Source: Sander lucioperca
Lineage: Eukaryota > Chordata > Actinopteri > Perciformes > Percidae
Length of the DNA: 64,000 nucleotides
Reading direction: 5' to 3'
NCBI RefSeq assembly: GCF_008315115.2
Contig: NC_050182.1
Location: 26,558,156-26,622,155 of the forward strand
The stretch's first letter is position 1. Each line of letters begins with the position of its first letter. The notes below the pieces were generated by a model that was not told the DNA's origin, ran no database searches, and saw only the letters and a program-made list of their open reading frames with translations. The position numbers and the translations under genes are program-made. Positions 48,558 through 61,386 of this stretch are shown here, piece by piece.

Positions 48558-51500
48558 TTATAGCTGAGATGTGGTGGCCAGGTGGAGCATCTCATGCAAG
48601 GAGCTACAGAAGATGTTGAACAGTGACGCAGCATCTGTCTCATGGCAAGATTTCCATGCTGAAATGGACATCACAATCCTGGAAGAAAAAAATAACGTAG
48701 TGTGAATATGATTGCAGTTGCTTAAAAAATGCAGGGACAGTATGCACAACTTCAAACATTGATGTTGAAAACTGCATTCAAATGAACTTTTCCAGTTGAC
48801 TGACACTGATGCTACAGAAACCCTGAAAGGTAAGTGAAAAAAAAAGAAAGAATTGTGGGCAATGTTCATCTCCTACGTAGGAGATTTTATCTTAGATTTT
48901 AGGGCTTCCGTAGGTGCACATCATTACTATTTCTGAAAATTCTTTCAAGAATTATAAAAAGCAGCTTTGATTTTGGCTTGACCAAAAGCCATTTTTGAAT
49001 TTGTTTATTTGCACAATAAAATCAAGGCAACAGAAACACAACAAGAACATAAAAAAACGATTGTAGGATTGCAGGTGAGACTAAGAAAACCACTAGGGGC
49101 TTATAGAAGCAATCTCACCTAAGGAAAAGAAAAAAAATGTATAATGAGCAATTACAAGAGCCCTACAATCTACAAATTGAACACAAGTAAGCACTGACTT
49201 TAAAAAACAAGCATAACGTTGGCTACATAAAACAACAAAGGCATACGAATAAATAAGAATATAAATACAATGAGGATGTGTAGACTTGTGTGTGTATGTG
49301 TATATGTGTTTTAAATTCACCCTGTGTTTTTAAAGGGATTGATCTGCCCAAAGGTTGTAACATTTTGTAGTTATTATTCAACTTCAGTTTTTAACACCGT
49401 TCACATAAATCATTTGGAGACAGTTGGAGCGAACATTTTCAGAAGAAGAAACAGCATAATGGAAAACAGGCTTATGTCTTGTCTGCCCACCTGTCATCTC
49501 TGATGCGATAGAAAAAGCCATAGCCATGATGCACCATGGGAGCCACGGCCCCCAGAACTGTAGTGTAGCCCACCAGACTGGAAGACAGCACAAAGTTCCC
49601 ACCACCACCACTGCAGACACAAACACAACTCAGTTACAGGCAGACAGAAAGACCTCCCAAACTCTTCTCAACTAATGCAATGTCTTGAGTCTGCTTGATA
49701 ATTTCTGTATTGCAGTTCAGTTATCAAGCAGACCATTTATTAGAATGTCCATTATAACAGTAGTATCAGTACTAGTATCAATGGTATTTTTTAAACATTA
49801 CTTACAATCTCAAATCGTTGTGCATCTAAACCTGTTTTTCAACGCACTGGTTGCCGGCAGTGATTCCTCAAATTTGGTTATTTAGCAGTTGAGGAAAAGA
49901 GCCAAGAATTTGACATTGACTATCAAAGTGTACAGTAACAGTAAATGACTGTAAAATTCAAAAAATAAAATTTATTGAAAACTAAATAAACTAAAAATAA
50001 ATAGGACCTCTAAATAAAAAAACAAATACAGACATTTTGTGTCATAGTAGGACATGGGTAATTAGTTTAATTCTTTTCAGGTGAGCCAGTTGTGCACTTT
50101 GCTTACTAAGACATCGTTAATGTCATTAGTTACACCTGTGCTCTTTTTTACTAAATGAATTTTGGGGCAGGGCATAGTGAAGAGAGGGGTCATTTAAATC
50201 TGTAAATCAAAAGTAGTTTTACATGTGATTGTACACGATATAACCAGTGAAGACACACCGTTTCAAAAAAACATAAATTAGCTTTACAGATAGTACCTCT
50301 TTGCATAAAGGGGGTCCATGAAGAGATCTGGAGTGGGAAGTCCTTCATCTTTGGCGATAAGATACAGCCCAAGAAGATGCCTGTCAAAACCTGTCAACAA
50401 TGTCACAAAATGACATGGATTACTATCAGAGACACAAAGGTCAGCGCTCCCCCCATTAACATCTAATATAAACAACATGTAGCTAACACTGAGCCATTCA
50501 AACGTTAATACAAACAGTGAAAATAATGACTTTTTTTTTTTTTTAACTTTGAGCGCAGCGCTCGGCGGCAATTCCGAGTGGCGACATTATAACAACCTAC
50601 TGTTTAGTAAAAAGAAAAAAAGGGTGGTGTGACTACTGAACAGTAATATAAATATCAAGCAATTACATGTATGTAACATGTACATGAACTAACCTTTTCC
50701 TTCCTGGGCTTCACCCATCAGTTTGTTGTGTTTATTGAAGGCCAGCAGCATGGCTTTCCTCTTGGCATCAGCCTGACAGAAAAATGTATATGTACCACAT
50801 CAACTGCTTCCACCTACTTCCTCTTTGTGATTTTGCCACAGCGCAGGGTTTCAGACATGCACACACTCACATCACACGTGGGGTCCACCATGGCTTTATA
50901 CCAGTTCACAGCCTCCTGGGTGCAGGGGCGCATCGTCTCCGTCCTGCCGTGGTAGAACTTGCGAGTCATTGCTGTCTCATAACAACTTCCTGGCCTGTCA
51001 GGGGTAAGAAAAGACATTTAGGGCCATTTTCTTTATAGAATTTAAACATAAGTGAAGGTATGGTCCCATTTTTAACCAGTCCATACCTCTTGTACATTTT
51101 CTGGTAGGCCAACTGCATTGCTAGTTGAACAAAGGTGTCTGGATGCAGCTTCTTCTGTTTGATGGCTGCTTTTCCAAATGCTGTGAAGGCATAACACACA
51201 ATCTGCAGGTCCTGTGCCTGTAAAACCAGCAACAGAGTGGACACCCACGAGCTGTGACTACGGACAAGTCATTTTGCATCAGGCTTCTTCTTCTGTAGTT
51301 TGGTGTTTAACACTGGCTTACCGACTCATGGTATTGCCGTTTGGCGTGAGTGATGTCACTTTGGACTTTTTCGTCAACGGTAAACACCAGCTCCTCAGGA
51401 CGGGGTATGGCTCTGACTGCGTCTGAGCCCTAAAAAGTAGACATCACTGTGTGAAAAGTGGACGGATACATTTATATTGAACTTACAAAATACAGAATAA

Positions 51501-54500
51501 AGTAATAGTCAATGTTTACCTTCCATTTGCCTGCTGTAACTTTAATTTGCTGGTCCAGATACCAACACATAGACACCAGTACCATGGCATCATATGGTGC
51601 ATGCTGCAAAACAATTTGATTGGAGTTTTTTAACTATTATTTCTATCCCTTTAAAAATGATGTTTTGAATTTTAGAATGATTTGCTTTTGGACAGGAACT
51701 ATCTAAGATGAGCAGCATGAAAATTTAGAATCTAAAAATGTGTCATAAGCTTTCACAGTGTTTCTCAAAACTCCTCTAGCATTACACACAGATACAAACT
51801 CACGTCACAGGTGGATCCAAAAGTGCCATCTGCAAACGCGAGTGAATTGTACGATTTGTCACCCCAGCGGATGGTGGGGTTGCCTGTAAGGGCTTCCAGG
51901 GTCAACTGTGTTCATATTTTCAAAGTAAAAACAATCAGACACAACTATTTTCTTTAAAAAAAAAAAACATTAAGTCATTAGATAACTTTGTGCAGTCCAT
52001 ACATTTGTGTAGTTCTCTGGAGTGGAGTAGGGTTTTGTTTCATCCAGAGATATGACAAACAGGCTGCTCTGGATGATCTCCAGTATGGTGTTATTGTGTG
52101 GATCAATGTTTATTAGATATTCCCTGGCCTGCAGAGAAAGTAAACAGATAAATGCGGACAGTACTGATCCTCAACTTTTTCACAAATGTGATGCATAATC
52201 TGTTTTAGATCTTATCCACCAAGATACACCAAAGTCCAAACGTGAGCGCTCCTACCTGTGCCCAACGAGTCCTCTCTTCTGAGGTGAGAGCAGCCACTCC
52301 GTCTCCCTCTGGTTCTCCCTCACAGCACTCTTTCACATAGCTCAGCTGCCTACAGGTTAACACACAAAATAAAACATGGCAACGTTAAACCCTGGGGCTT
52401 TCCATTCAGCTAATTATGCTTCCTCGTCCTCCAGCTCATTATTACAGGATTTCTTCAGGGTTCACTGAGTTACACTTAATTCAAAATCTGTAAAACAGGC
52501 ATACCGGCCAAAGTATGAAAGAATAATGGAAAACCAGTAGGGACGATATGACCTAGAATTATTTACCATTTTATGAATTTTTCATTACTTCCCAGCAGTA
52601 TATAACATTCATTTCAAATAATATATTTCATGAATTAATTAAATGAATGTGACCTGGACCCAGATAAGCAGTAGAAAATGGATAGATGGATTAACCAATG
52701 GAAAATAGTTAACTGATTTAGGTTAATCTAAGTTTTTGCTAAAATTAACATTGACCCATTGCCCTGTTCGTTTTGTAATAAAATAATTTGAAACACCTGG
52801 TGTTATTCCCATCAGTCATATTCTGTGGTGCCGTGATGCCGCAGTAGATCTATATAAAAAGGGTATTTTTTTCTTTTTTTACTTGATTATTTCTAAGGAC
52901 AGTTGGGATGCTCTGCATCATTATTAATGTGGTTAAAATATGTTCTCGCATCTCTTCATCACATTTCTCTCTCTCTTCCCTGTTGAGGAGCTAAGACGTG
53001 CAAAGAGCCGTGTTACCCAAATGGAGAGCACCCCTTCTCTGCCCCCCAAAGATACTTTGGGGCGTTAGCGCCCTCTTTGGGCTAATTGGTGGAATGCAAT
53101 TATTTCAAACTCAGTGGTAAAAAAAATGTTATAATGTTCCTCCATGTTTTCAAAAGTTCAATTAGCAGTGTCAGCAGAAGTTGGTTCATGGCCTCATCCT
53201 CCAGCCAGAAGTTTGTTCTCTTAGATACTAGGTTTCATATTTGGGTTTATTTTTTGAGTGGTGTGTGTACCTGTGTGTGTAATCACTACCTGAGTAGTTC
53301 TGGAGGAGTGAGAATTTGTCCATCACAGACTGCGTCAAATGTGAAGATCCGTCCGCGACAAATCACTACCAAATGGGAGGGGCACGGACCCTCACTCTCT
53401 GTGGCACAGCACAAAATGCACATACACAACAATAATACGTAAGCTGAGAAACTGTGCTAAAGCGTATGCAGGTGTGTCTGAAAGTTAGCGATAAGAGCCA
53501 AGTTTATTCTACCTGTCTTGAAGTAGTTACGAATAGTGTCCTTCTTTACTCCAGGTACTTTGCAGGTGCAGAACAGCATTCTGAACTGGTCCATATCTAA
53601 TGGTATTTTGCCAGCTTTCTGAGGATGCAGCCTCTCCCTAAAACACGCAAGTGGAAGAAAAAAAAACAACAAATTACATATATATACCTGACTTCAAATA
53701 AAAAGAAAAGCAACTTCTTGCAAACCACAACAACCCAGATTGTAAAAATCTTTGTGAACATGTCTTACGTGCGGATCAGGTTCCAGTACTGTAGTGTATG
53801 CCATATGGTAATACTGGCCCTTTGCAGTTGAGTTCCCTCTTCAGGAGGCCAGCAGTGCTCCAGGTAGGGCCCCGGACCGGCAAAGTTCACATTCAGCTGA
53901 GAGGGAATACGGACCTCCAGATACGCAGCGTCTAACCACCATTCTTCCAGCTAAGGAAAAAAAAAAACAGGTAAATAAAACATCCATGACTGTAGAGAAC
54001 ATCTGTAAAACCAAAAACAACACAATTACACACCCAGTTCCTCTTCATCCTGGCTCTCTGCAGTAGTTTCTGGTGCAGCTCTTTGCCAACACCTGCTTGA
54101 AATTTGCTCACAATGTCCGCTGTAGCCTTAAACTCTTCCTCAGATGCAAATGGATGAACTGATGGAAAACATGACAATGCAAAATTAGTCAAGTAAGACC
54201 AACATCTTCTATTGTAAAAACTGTGAAACATGCAAACATCATTAACACACTTGTATGCTGTTATAATAGAGAGTAGAGTTAAAGACCTACTGAATTTGAC
54301 ATATGGTTAAAGGTCCCATATTACGCTCATTTTCAGGTTCATACTTGTAGTTTGGGTTTCTACTAGAACATGTTTATGTGCTTTAATATCAAAACATTTT
54401 TTTTCTCATACTGTCCGTCTAAATAAACCTGTATTCAGCCTCTGTTTGAAACACTCTGTTTTAGCATGTCTCTTTAAGCCACCCTCCTGAAAAGCCTAGT

Positions 54501-55354
54501 CTGCTCTGATTGGTCAGCGATTTCCGGGTCTTCCAATTCTGCCCTCTCTGCACCATCACTGCAGCCGGGGAATAACTGTAATGGCACTGTAGCGGCACTT
54601 TCTACCTATATATAGTATAGTTGTGACATCAAACCGTACGGAAGTCCTGACTTTTAAGGCATTGTTTCTGAGTACAAGTTTCTCTGTGGATTGAGCATTC
54701 AATTCAATTCAATTCAATTTTATTTATAGTATCAAATCATAACAAGAGATATCTCGAGACACTTTACAGAGAGAGTAGGTCTAGACCAAACTCTGTACTT
54801 TACGAAGCCCCAACTATTACAGTGGTTGCCTCAAGAGCAAGCATTAGCAGTAGCTATTGCGACAGTGGCAAGGAAAAACTCCCTTTTTTTGTTAGGAAGA
54901 AACCTCGGACAGACCCAGACTCTTGGTAGGCGGTGTCTGACGGCACCAGTTGGGGGAGTGGTGAATGGTGGCAATAATAGTCATAATAAAGATAGTGAAG
55001 CAGTGATCACAATGGTAGTCATAGTAGTTCATGTCATAATACTTTTACCTAATTTATGATTTTAAAAAACATACAAATCACTCTTTTTACAATATGGGAC
55101 CAATATGGGATAATAATTGTTGCACCTATGCAAAGATAAATCCAGAGAGTTCATATTTTAAATTTGCATGGTGAATGTTAACAAAACCTGAAACAGAGGA
55201 ACTCGTGACACAGAAGGTTGTTCAAAGTTACTATCCCACCTGCATCCAGGTACTTCGAAAGGCTCGTCTCTAGTAATGGGACTGGCAGGGATGGCAGGCT
55301 GCTTTGGTACTGGAAGGTCCTCTCTGGCAGAGACTCTGACAAATTGTTATCCAT
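48558..55354 (-). CDS. crot: Peroxisomal carnitine O-octanoyltransferase
   Basis: Sixteen coding exons in transcript order: 55354-55240, 54158-54034, 53950-53769, 53637-53513, 53398-53290, 52349-52256, 52128-52003, 51905-51804, 51603-51520, 51429-51322, 51217-51087, 50994-50871, 50772-50694, 50390-50297, 49610-49491 and 48678-48558 (stop TAA). Phases join to 612 residues, the human CROT length. The enzyme moves medium-chain acyl groups between CoA and carnitine in peroxisomes. The catalytic histidine in CDHAPYDAM falls at residue 327, at the start of exon 51603-51520. Other family motifs are LPSLPVPLLETSLSKYLDA, FHGRTET-type FYHGRTETMRPC and the carnitine-pocket region GYGFFYRIRDDR. The C-terminus is SQL, a weak variant of the peroxisomal PTS1 tripeptide (THL in human). 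The start is fixed by the conserved MDNNLSES. An untranslated exon lies upstream near 57 kb. Confidence 0.95.
54311..55101. mobile_element. TTAA-preceded MITE split by a LINE tail (first intron after the crot start exon)
   Basis: The left end aggtcccatattacgctcat follows TTAA (54307-54310). The right side shows aatatgggacc at 55091-55101, the expected inverted end, but no intact TTAA. An L2-type LINE tail (54697-55038, minus) interrupts it. The interior (cattttcaggttcata) is distantly related to the 14209 and 31878 elements. Confidence 0.6.
54697..55038 (-). mobile_element. L2-type LINE 3' UTR fragment
   Basis: Reverse complement of the 3' end of the LINE at 12310-13793, including the ATTCA-repeat tail at 54697-54719 and the segment gtctagaccaaactctgtac. 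Close similarity suggests a recent common source. It is inserted in the 54311-55101 MITE. Confidence 0.87.
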
Positions 55355-56049
55355 GTTTTCTCCCTGAAAGGAATTCAGACTGGATCCACAAAACAAACAT
55401 CTGTAATAGTCTTGTCCTAATTTAAATGTTTCAGATTTTATATACAGAAAATTCAAAACCTACGTTCCAAAAATCAGCCAGTCCAGCTTATATACAATGG
55501 TTTGTGAGACTAATTTCCCTTTAAAAATAACATTTAGAATAATTACTGTACAAGTGGGATTTTAGTGCTTCTTTAATATTTTTATGGAAAATGAATGTGT
55601 TTTTTTCCCAATAACTTCAATGTAATGTGACCTAGCTACTCAAATGTAACACCAAAATGTATCACTACATAGAACACACCACTGGAGTACGCATGAACTT
55701 TACTACAAGTTTTTTTAAGTGGATTTGGCCATGAATTGACTAACCGTTCCTAGGTACGGTACGCACTGTTCACAATCACACAAATTGGACTTTGGGGTCA
55801 AGTGTACTAAGATCCAGGCCCAGGTCCCTGATGTGAAAGCCCCCGTACTTGATTATATTCCATTATATTATATTTTGAATCGTCACGTGGTTCCTGAATT
55901 TGGTGTTTTCCTTCAATTAAATAAAGATGTTTCCACAATAAATTGGTGCATAAAAATGCATCAGAATTGAAAAAAAGTGTTTAATGCTCAAAATTTTCTG
56001 GTGGAGGACCCAGAGACCCCCGCTTAAGTGTCCACCAAAAGTGAATAAT

Positions 56050-56290
56050 TAAAGTCATTTATCAAGTAAAAATGCCAAACATTTGGAGTTCCAGCTACCC
56101 AAACGTAGATTAGTTGCTGATTTTCTTTGTTTTACATCTCTGTAAATATAATACTTTTTGGTGTTGGACTGTTTGTTGAACAAAACAAGCAAATAAGACT
56201 TCACCTTGGCTTCTGTGGGGCATTTATCCACACTTTCTGACATATTATAGACGAATTAATCGACTTATCAAAAGATAACAATTGATCTAT
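56050..56290. repeat. Degenerate hAT-type interspersed repeat in crot 5' intron
   Basis: Contains aaaaatgccaaacatttgga, ttggtgttggactgtttgtt, gaacaaaacaagcaaataag and attaatcgacttatc, in the order of the AT-rich family also seen at 5505, 14980, 26640 and 62571. This is the best preserved copy. It lies in the first intron of crot. Confidence 0.65.
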
Positions 56291-56904
56291 TTTGAAATAT
56301 AATATAGATTAATCTATATTGAAAATACCTGTTAGTTTTAACTCAAATGTCAAGCATAGCCACATATGTAGCTAGTGCAAACAGTAACTAATGCTACGCT
56401 ATCTGATCCCATGACAGGTGTACACAATAACGTTAGACACTTGAGCTTTGACCACAGTCTGTTTAGCGTTAACGTTACCCAAAATGAAGTGCCTTTTTCT
56501 TACAGCTGTAATAACGTATCCCACAGTTCTAGTGTGGAATATAACGCGCAACGTTAGCTTTAAAGTGATGCTAGGCTGTGTTATTATCTGCATGTTAATT
56601 CATAAACTCCTTTTACGACCAAACGAGTCGACTCGATAAAAGTTGTAAGGGAAACCTGGCTTTCAGCGCCCAATTAAATAGAAATGCAGACTACTAGCTA
56701 ACCGGGCTTGTTGAAAGCACAGACAGTATATAAGAATTGAAAGCAGAAAAAACAGCTAATGTTATTAACGTTACGTATACAGCTTATGTTACTCTCTTCT
56801 GCGGTTAATGGCTAAGGTAACGGTAATGCTGTCAACAACGTTTGTCATGTAGGTTAAACTTGATTTAAAACCTTTTTTCAAACACAGTGCTTCTGTCTGC
56901 TCAC

Positions 56905-57060
56905 CTTCTTCAGGATGTGTTGACTTTAGCTCACTGCATCCACGCACAGCATAAATATAATAAGTCAGCTGGTGAGGTTTAGTGTGTTGCTGTGCGCAGA
57001 GCGTATATAGAGGTCCCCGCAACCTTTACCCCACTGAGCTGTCCCGGTGCCTACCCGGAA
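56905..57060 (-). promoter_or_regulatory. Likely untranslated first exon and promoter of crot
   Basis: A minus-strand donor (GAAG then GTGAGC) ends an exon at 56905. The acceptor at 55364 leads directly to the exon holding the start codon nine bases on. The stretch just upstream (57030-57080) is GC-richer than its surroundings (gctgtcccggtgcctacccg, gcgcatgc). The transcription start is inferred. Confidence 0.45.
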
Positions 57061-57530
57061 GATCGTACTGCGCATGCCTGGGGCGACCTACATTTGATCA
57101 GGAAATAATCAGTAGTGAAAATGAGTTTGCATTCTGCAGATAAGTGGATTGATTTAGAGGCTGTGGTAACAACCAAACCACCAGAATAAGGGCAATGCAA
57201 CTTCAAACAAAACCACAAAGTACAAATGTATAATTATTATGAAATAATGAAAATAGTTAAGGTAGTTTTGGTCTGGCTCTGTTTTTGCATGGTTTGGACT
57301 ACACCCAATCAAGTGGAATCCTAAAGGATAGATTCAAAGGTCTATTTTAAAACAATGCTATGCCCATATATTGAAACAGGTCTTCCTTGCTGTAATTATT
57401 CCTCCTGTTCATACAATCAATTAAGAGAGTCGTTTCTAATATGCTTCAAATGTACAGTAAGTGATGGGGAACAAATGCTACAGTCCTGGCTTGTTCTGAG
57501 CAAAAAATACACTCAGTTGTCAGTTTATAA

Positions 57531-57675
57531 GGTATACCCTTAGCTAAACCTAATACAGTCTAATACAACAGTCCTGCAACAAATCATACCTTCGTAAGTT
57601 TACAACCTTAATGAAGGTATGATTTGTTGCAGGACTGTTGTATTAGACTGCATTACGTTTAGCTAGGGGTATACC
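57531..57675. mobile_element. Hairpin MITE
   Basis: Two arms of about 63 bases are near-perfect inverted copies: ggtatacccttagctaaacc to aatcataccttc, and gaaggtatgatt to gtttagctaggggtatacc. They surround a 19-base loop (about 57594-57612). There is no coding potential; target duplications are not clear. It lies between crot and acbd7. Confidence 0.8.
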
Positions 57676-57881
57676 TAATGTTCCGTTTTTTGTTTAAACG
57701 GTTTCAGAAAGGTGTTGATTCAACTGTATGGTCATTTTGGAGAATGCAGTTTGTGTTGCTGTTGAATTGTATTAAAAAAATCATTAAACTGTCAGGTATT
57801 TCTATTATTTGGACCACCCCATTTATACATCAATGAGGTAGGGCTAAATAACAACAAAAAACAAAAACAGTGCATAAAGAT

Positions 57882-57887
57882 TTTATT
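57882..57887 (-). terminator. Candidate polyadenylation signal of acbd7
   Basis: TTTATT on + reads AATAAA on minus, about 380 bases past the acbd7 stop codon, giving a 3' UTR of ordinary length. Confidence 0.45.
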
Positions 57888-58264
57888 TTCACATTTGACA
57901 GCATTTAGTATGTCCTGTTAAGATTCAAGCTACATATGTAGGATTCAAGCTACATTTCAAAGTGCACATGTAAACAGTATATAAGAACAAACTACATAAA
58001 TTAGATTAAAAAAGCAATTAGCAAATGTAATATTTCTAATCTTAAAGGATTCATATACATTGTTCAATTAATAATCTATGTAAAAAAAGTCAATCCATGA
58101 AAAGAAATCACAGCAAATTTTAAAGTACACTTCATCCTGCATAAGTATGGCCTCTGAAAGCAAAAGGCTACTTGTTATAGAGACAGCAGCATTGTTTTAG
58201 TTGTTGAGTTAGTAGACTGTTGTCATTATTGCATTAATTCTCTCTCTTTAGTTCATTGCAAGCC

Positions 58265-59505
58265 TTACAAGCCATATTTACTGATGACTTCCTTTGCAAG
58301 TGTAATGTATGCTGACATTGCACTGTCCTTGGACATTCCTGAAAAGAGTGTGTAAATACAAAATATTTGGATTAAAAAACACAAAGTACCAATAACTTGC
58401 TGTTTTACAAGCCTTTTTTAAACTTGTTACCTTTCCTGGAGTTCCAGGCGTCCCACTTGGCTTTTCCTTTTAAGTCCATCACTGGTCTATCTACAATTGT
58501 GACAGCACACGGGGAAGAGGGCATGTTTAGAATTCAGGTAACATTGCATGGAAGTGATTCTGTTTTTTCTGCAGCAAGTCATACCGCTGTTAATGTCTCC
58601 TACGATTGCCTGCTTATAAAGGCCATACAGGTCCAGCAGCTCCTGGTCCGTAGGCCTCGTCTTCACCTTCTTCACATCCTCTGCCATCTTCTCAAACTCT
58701 GCCTGCAGATAATCAATGATCCGAAAAGAAGTCACTCTGTGCTGCTAATACATTATTCAAAACTAACCGAAGAATATTATTCAAAACTAAGCTGTTATGT
58801 TTGTGCAGGGTAAGGAGTAATAATATAGTTATTCTGCTCTTTGCCAAGTCTGACAGATGAATCACTCTAAAAGTATTTGGTGCAGCTGCAGTGTATAGTA
58901 AACGCAGACAATGAGAATGTGCATATTAATCAGGTACAAACAACACTAAATCTGAGCGTAGCATTCTAGTCATGGTGCAGAGTCCAGGGGACCTATTGTT
59001 GCACAAGTTGGAGATAAACAATGGGCTTTTATTCAGGACTCTAGTGCTTTTGTGCCTACTTAAATAGTGTGCTTTACAAAGGATCTAAGACATTGCACAA
59101 CAGACAATTATAGACCATAGGAAACCTGAAAACCCTTTAACTCTCAGTGTAGGAATTTAGATGCTCCAGAAATCAGTTTAAATGCAATAAAGATTAACCC
59201 TAACTTTTAGTCAAAATGGGTATTACATAACTCAAATATTTTTCATCTTCTCAATCTGCTTGCAATAAGTTAACTGTAGTTGCCGCATCAGAAGGACCAC
59301 AGAGCCAAAGGATAAAAAATGTTTAGTCACGCTTTGCTTACATTTACTCATCCCACACTGTTAAAGATGGATGACACCACATATAGGCTGCATGTAGATG
59401 GCGTAAACACCCTGCCGTTACAACCGTTATTCATTTCATAACGATAATGTATCAGGCCTACTAAAATGAAGACAAAAGCAGTAATTATTTTACCTGAGGA
59501 GACAT
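58265..59505 (-). CDS. acbd7: Acyl-CoA-binding domain-containing protein 7 (ACBP family)
   Basis: Four coding exons: 59505-59494 (M-S-P-Q only), 58702-58585, 58490-58431 and 58338-58265 (stop TAA). They encode 87 residues, the standard length of small acyl-CoA-binding proteins. Conserved parts are FEKMAEDVKKVKTRP, LYGLYKQAIVGDIN, KGKAKWDAWN and SAYITLAKEVISKYG; the tyrosine and lysine of YGLYKQA and the lysine of KAKW form the acyl-CoA site in this family. It is cytosolic and binds medium- to long-chain acyl-CoA. The partner rpp38 next door, as in human 10p13, favours ACBD7 over DBI. The usual GM in the PGMLD motif is changed (RPVMD). A tiny first exon with the ATG is normal for the family. 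It diverges from rpp38. Confidence 0.9.
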
Positions 59506-59690
59506 TTTCGCAGATGTAGCCACGTTATTCAGATGAATGTATTTCTTCTGTCGGCTGGACGGCTCCGCGCAGCTGTAATTACAGCACAGCTGATCAATGC
59601 AATATAATCTGCCGAATCTGCAAGGAGAGGCCTGCAGAGGAGGGACTAGAGCTGCTGAGGAGCTGATTGGCTGCATGTCACTCTCTCTTA

Positions 59691-59718
59691 CACACGCACA
59701 CACACACACGCACGCACG

Positions 59719-59790
<72 letters not shown>
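59691..59790 (+). repeat. CA microsatellite near the acbd7 promoter
   Basis: About 100 bases of (CA)n with a few CACG units near 59710-59722, starting about 190 bases upstream of the acbd7 start codon. Confidence 0.95.
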
Positions 59791-59793
<3 letters not shown>

Positions 59794-60780
59794 ATGTATG
59801 GTGAATTAAAATAGCCTACTGTTTTTATGCAATATAACATATTTCAGTGGGACTACATTTATCTTTTTTAATAAATTATTTGTTATAAAGTACCCAACAG
59901 TAGTTACAATAAGCAAAACATCAACCAACCACAACAGTAAAATGCTACTTACCCATGAAATCGTCACTAGGCTAATAACTAATAATTTATTATTATAATG
60001 ATGATTTTTATAATGAATAGATTTTGTGCATAATGAGTAGGCCTAGTCTACTTCCACTTTTGATACAATAAGTAAATGTTCTACTCATAGTTAGGCTATA
60101 TAGTACGTATATAGTAAGTAAAATTATGAACACAGAACTGAAAATTGAGTATTTTTAGGCTACATTGTGGTGTGGTATATTTATTTAGAGGAATAACGTT
60201 ACAAGATAGATATTTTCAAAGTTAATGTTTGGATCAAATTAAACAATTAATTTAAACTTTAATTTGTTTTAAGAAACCGTTTTAAACACGTTGTATGTTT
60301 TCGGTGACTCCTTTATAATTTGTGGCACACATGAATGTCGCACTGCCAGTTAAACGCTGGTCGGCGCTGTGGGCCGCTCCTTCCCCCACTTTTTTCTCTT
60401 CTTTTTTTTAAATAAAGTTATTTCAATTCAAACAAAATGGCAGCGCCCTGTGGTCCACCCGTGTTGTTGGACTAGCTAATAATGTGAACGGAGCACCAAT
60501 TTAAAAAGAAAAGAAAAAGGAAAGTAATTTTGCTGTATTAAAAATCAGGTAAAGTAGCTCTTTTTCGTCAGGTATGTCGTTGACTGTCATAGTGTTGATG
60601 CCGTTGTCAGAACTGTAACAGTAAAACTTCTCTGCCCATCAGACAGCCAGACTATCTAACTTGTGTTTGTTTTCCCCTTCAGAGAAATAATCATTAAACT
60701 CTAGTTAAAATATTGCATGGAATCATCGATAATAACACCATAAACAGTTCCACAATATCATCTAAGTGCCAAATTATTTC

Positions 60781-60781
<1 letters not shown>

Positions 60782-60825
<44 letters not shown>
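60782..60825 (+). repeat. ATT trinucleotide microsatellite
   Basis: A perfect (ATT)n run of about 44 bases in the rpp38 5' UTR intron. Confidence 0.95.
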
Positions 60826-60826
<1 letters not shown>

Positions 60827-61184
60827 GCCTATTTGTACCCAGCTCAAACCTGGATATCAGGGATCCCTTAAATCTGGTCAGTAAAAAGTTATTTTTATTG
60901 TTTGGCCTTTTTCTCGTCATTTGTTTGTATTTGTAATATTTTTAATATGTTATTTACTTTTATTAGTTTTATATTAGTTTTTATAAATCGTTATTATGTG
61001 TACCTATCAGTATCCCCTTTGTTCAGCACTTTTCAAATCTGTTTTTGAAAAGTGCTGACGTTATACAAATACATATTAGGTTTTGAGTGGGACATTTTAC
61101 AGTTGAAATATAAACTTGACAAACTATAACAGACACGGTTTCTAATTATCTTTGACATTTCTATAATTTCCTCTTACTTGATAC

Positions 61185-61322
<138 letters not shown>

Positions 61323-61386
61323 GCCTACTTGTGTAGAAGTGTTTCCCATTTACTTCAGGTTTTCTTGTCTTAATTTCAGAGGAGGT

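Noticed and set aside
61339..61386. Upstream in-frame ATG for rpp38
   Set aside because: An acceptor site ends at 61379, so this ATG lies in the 5' UTR intron, and the added residues do not resemble the family.
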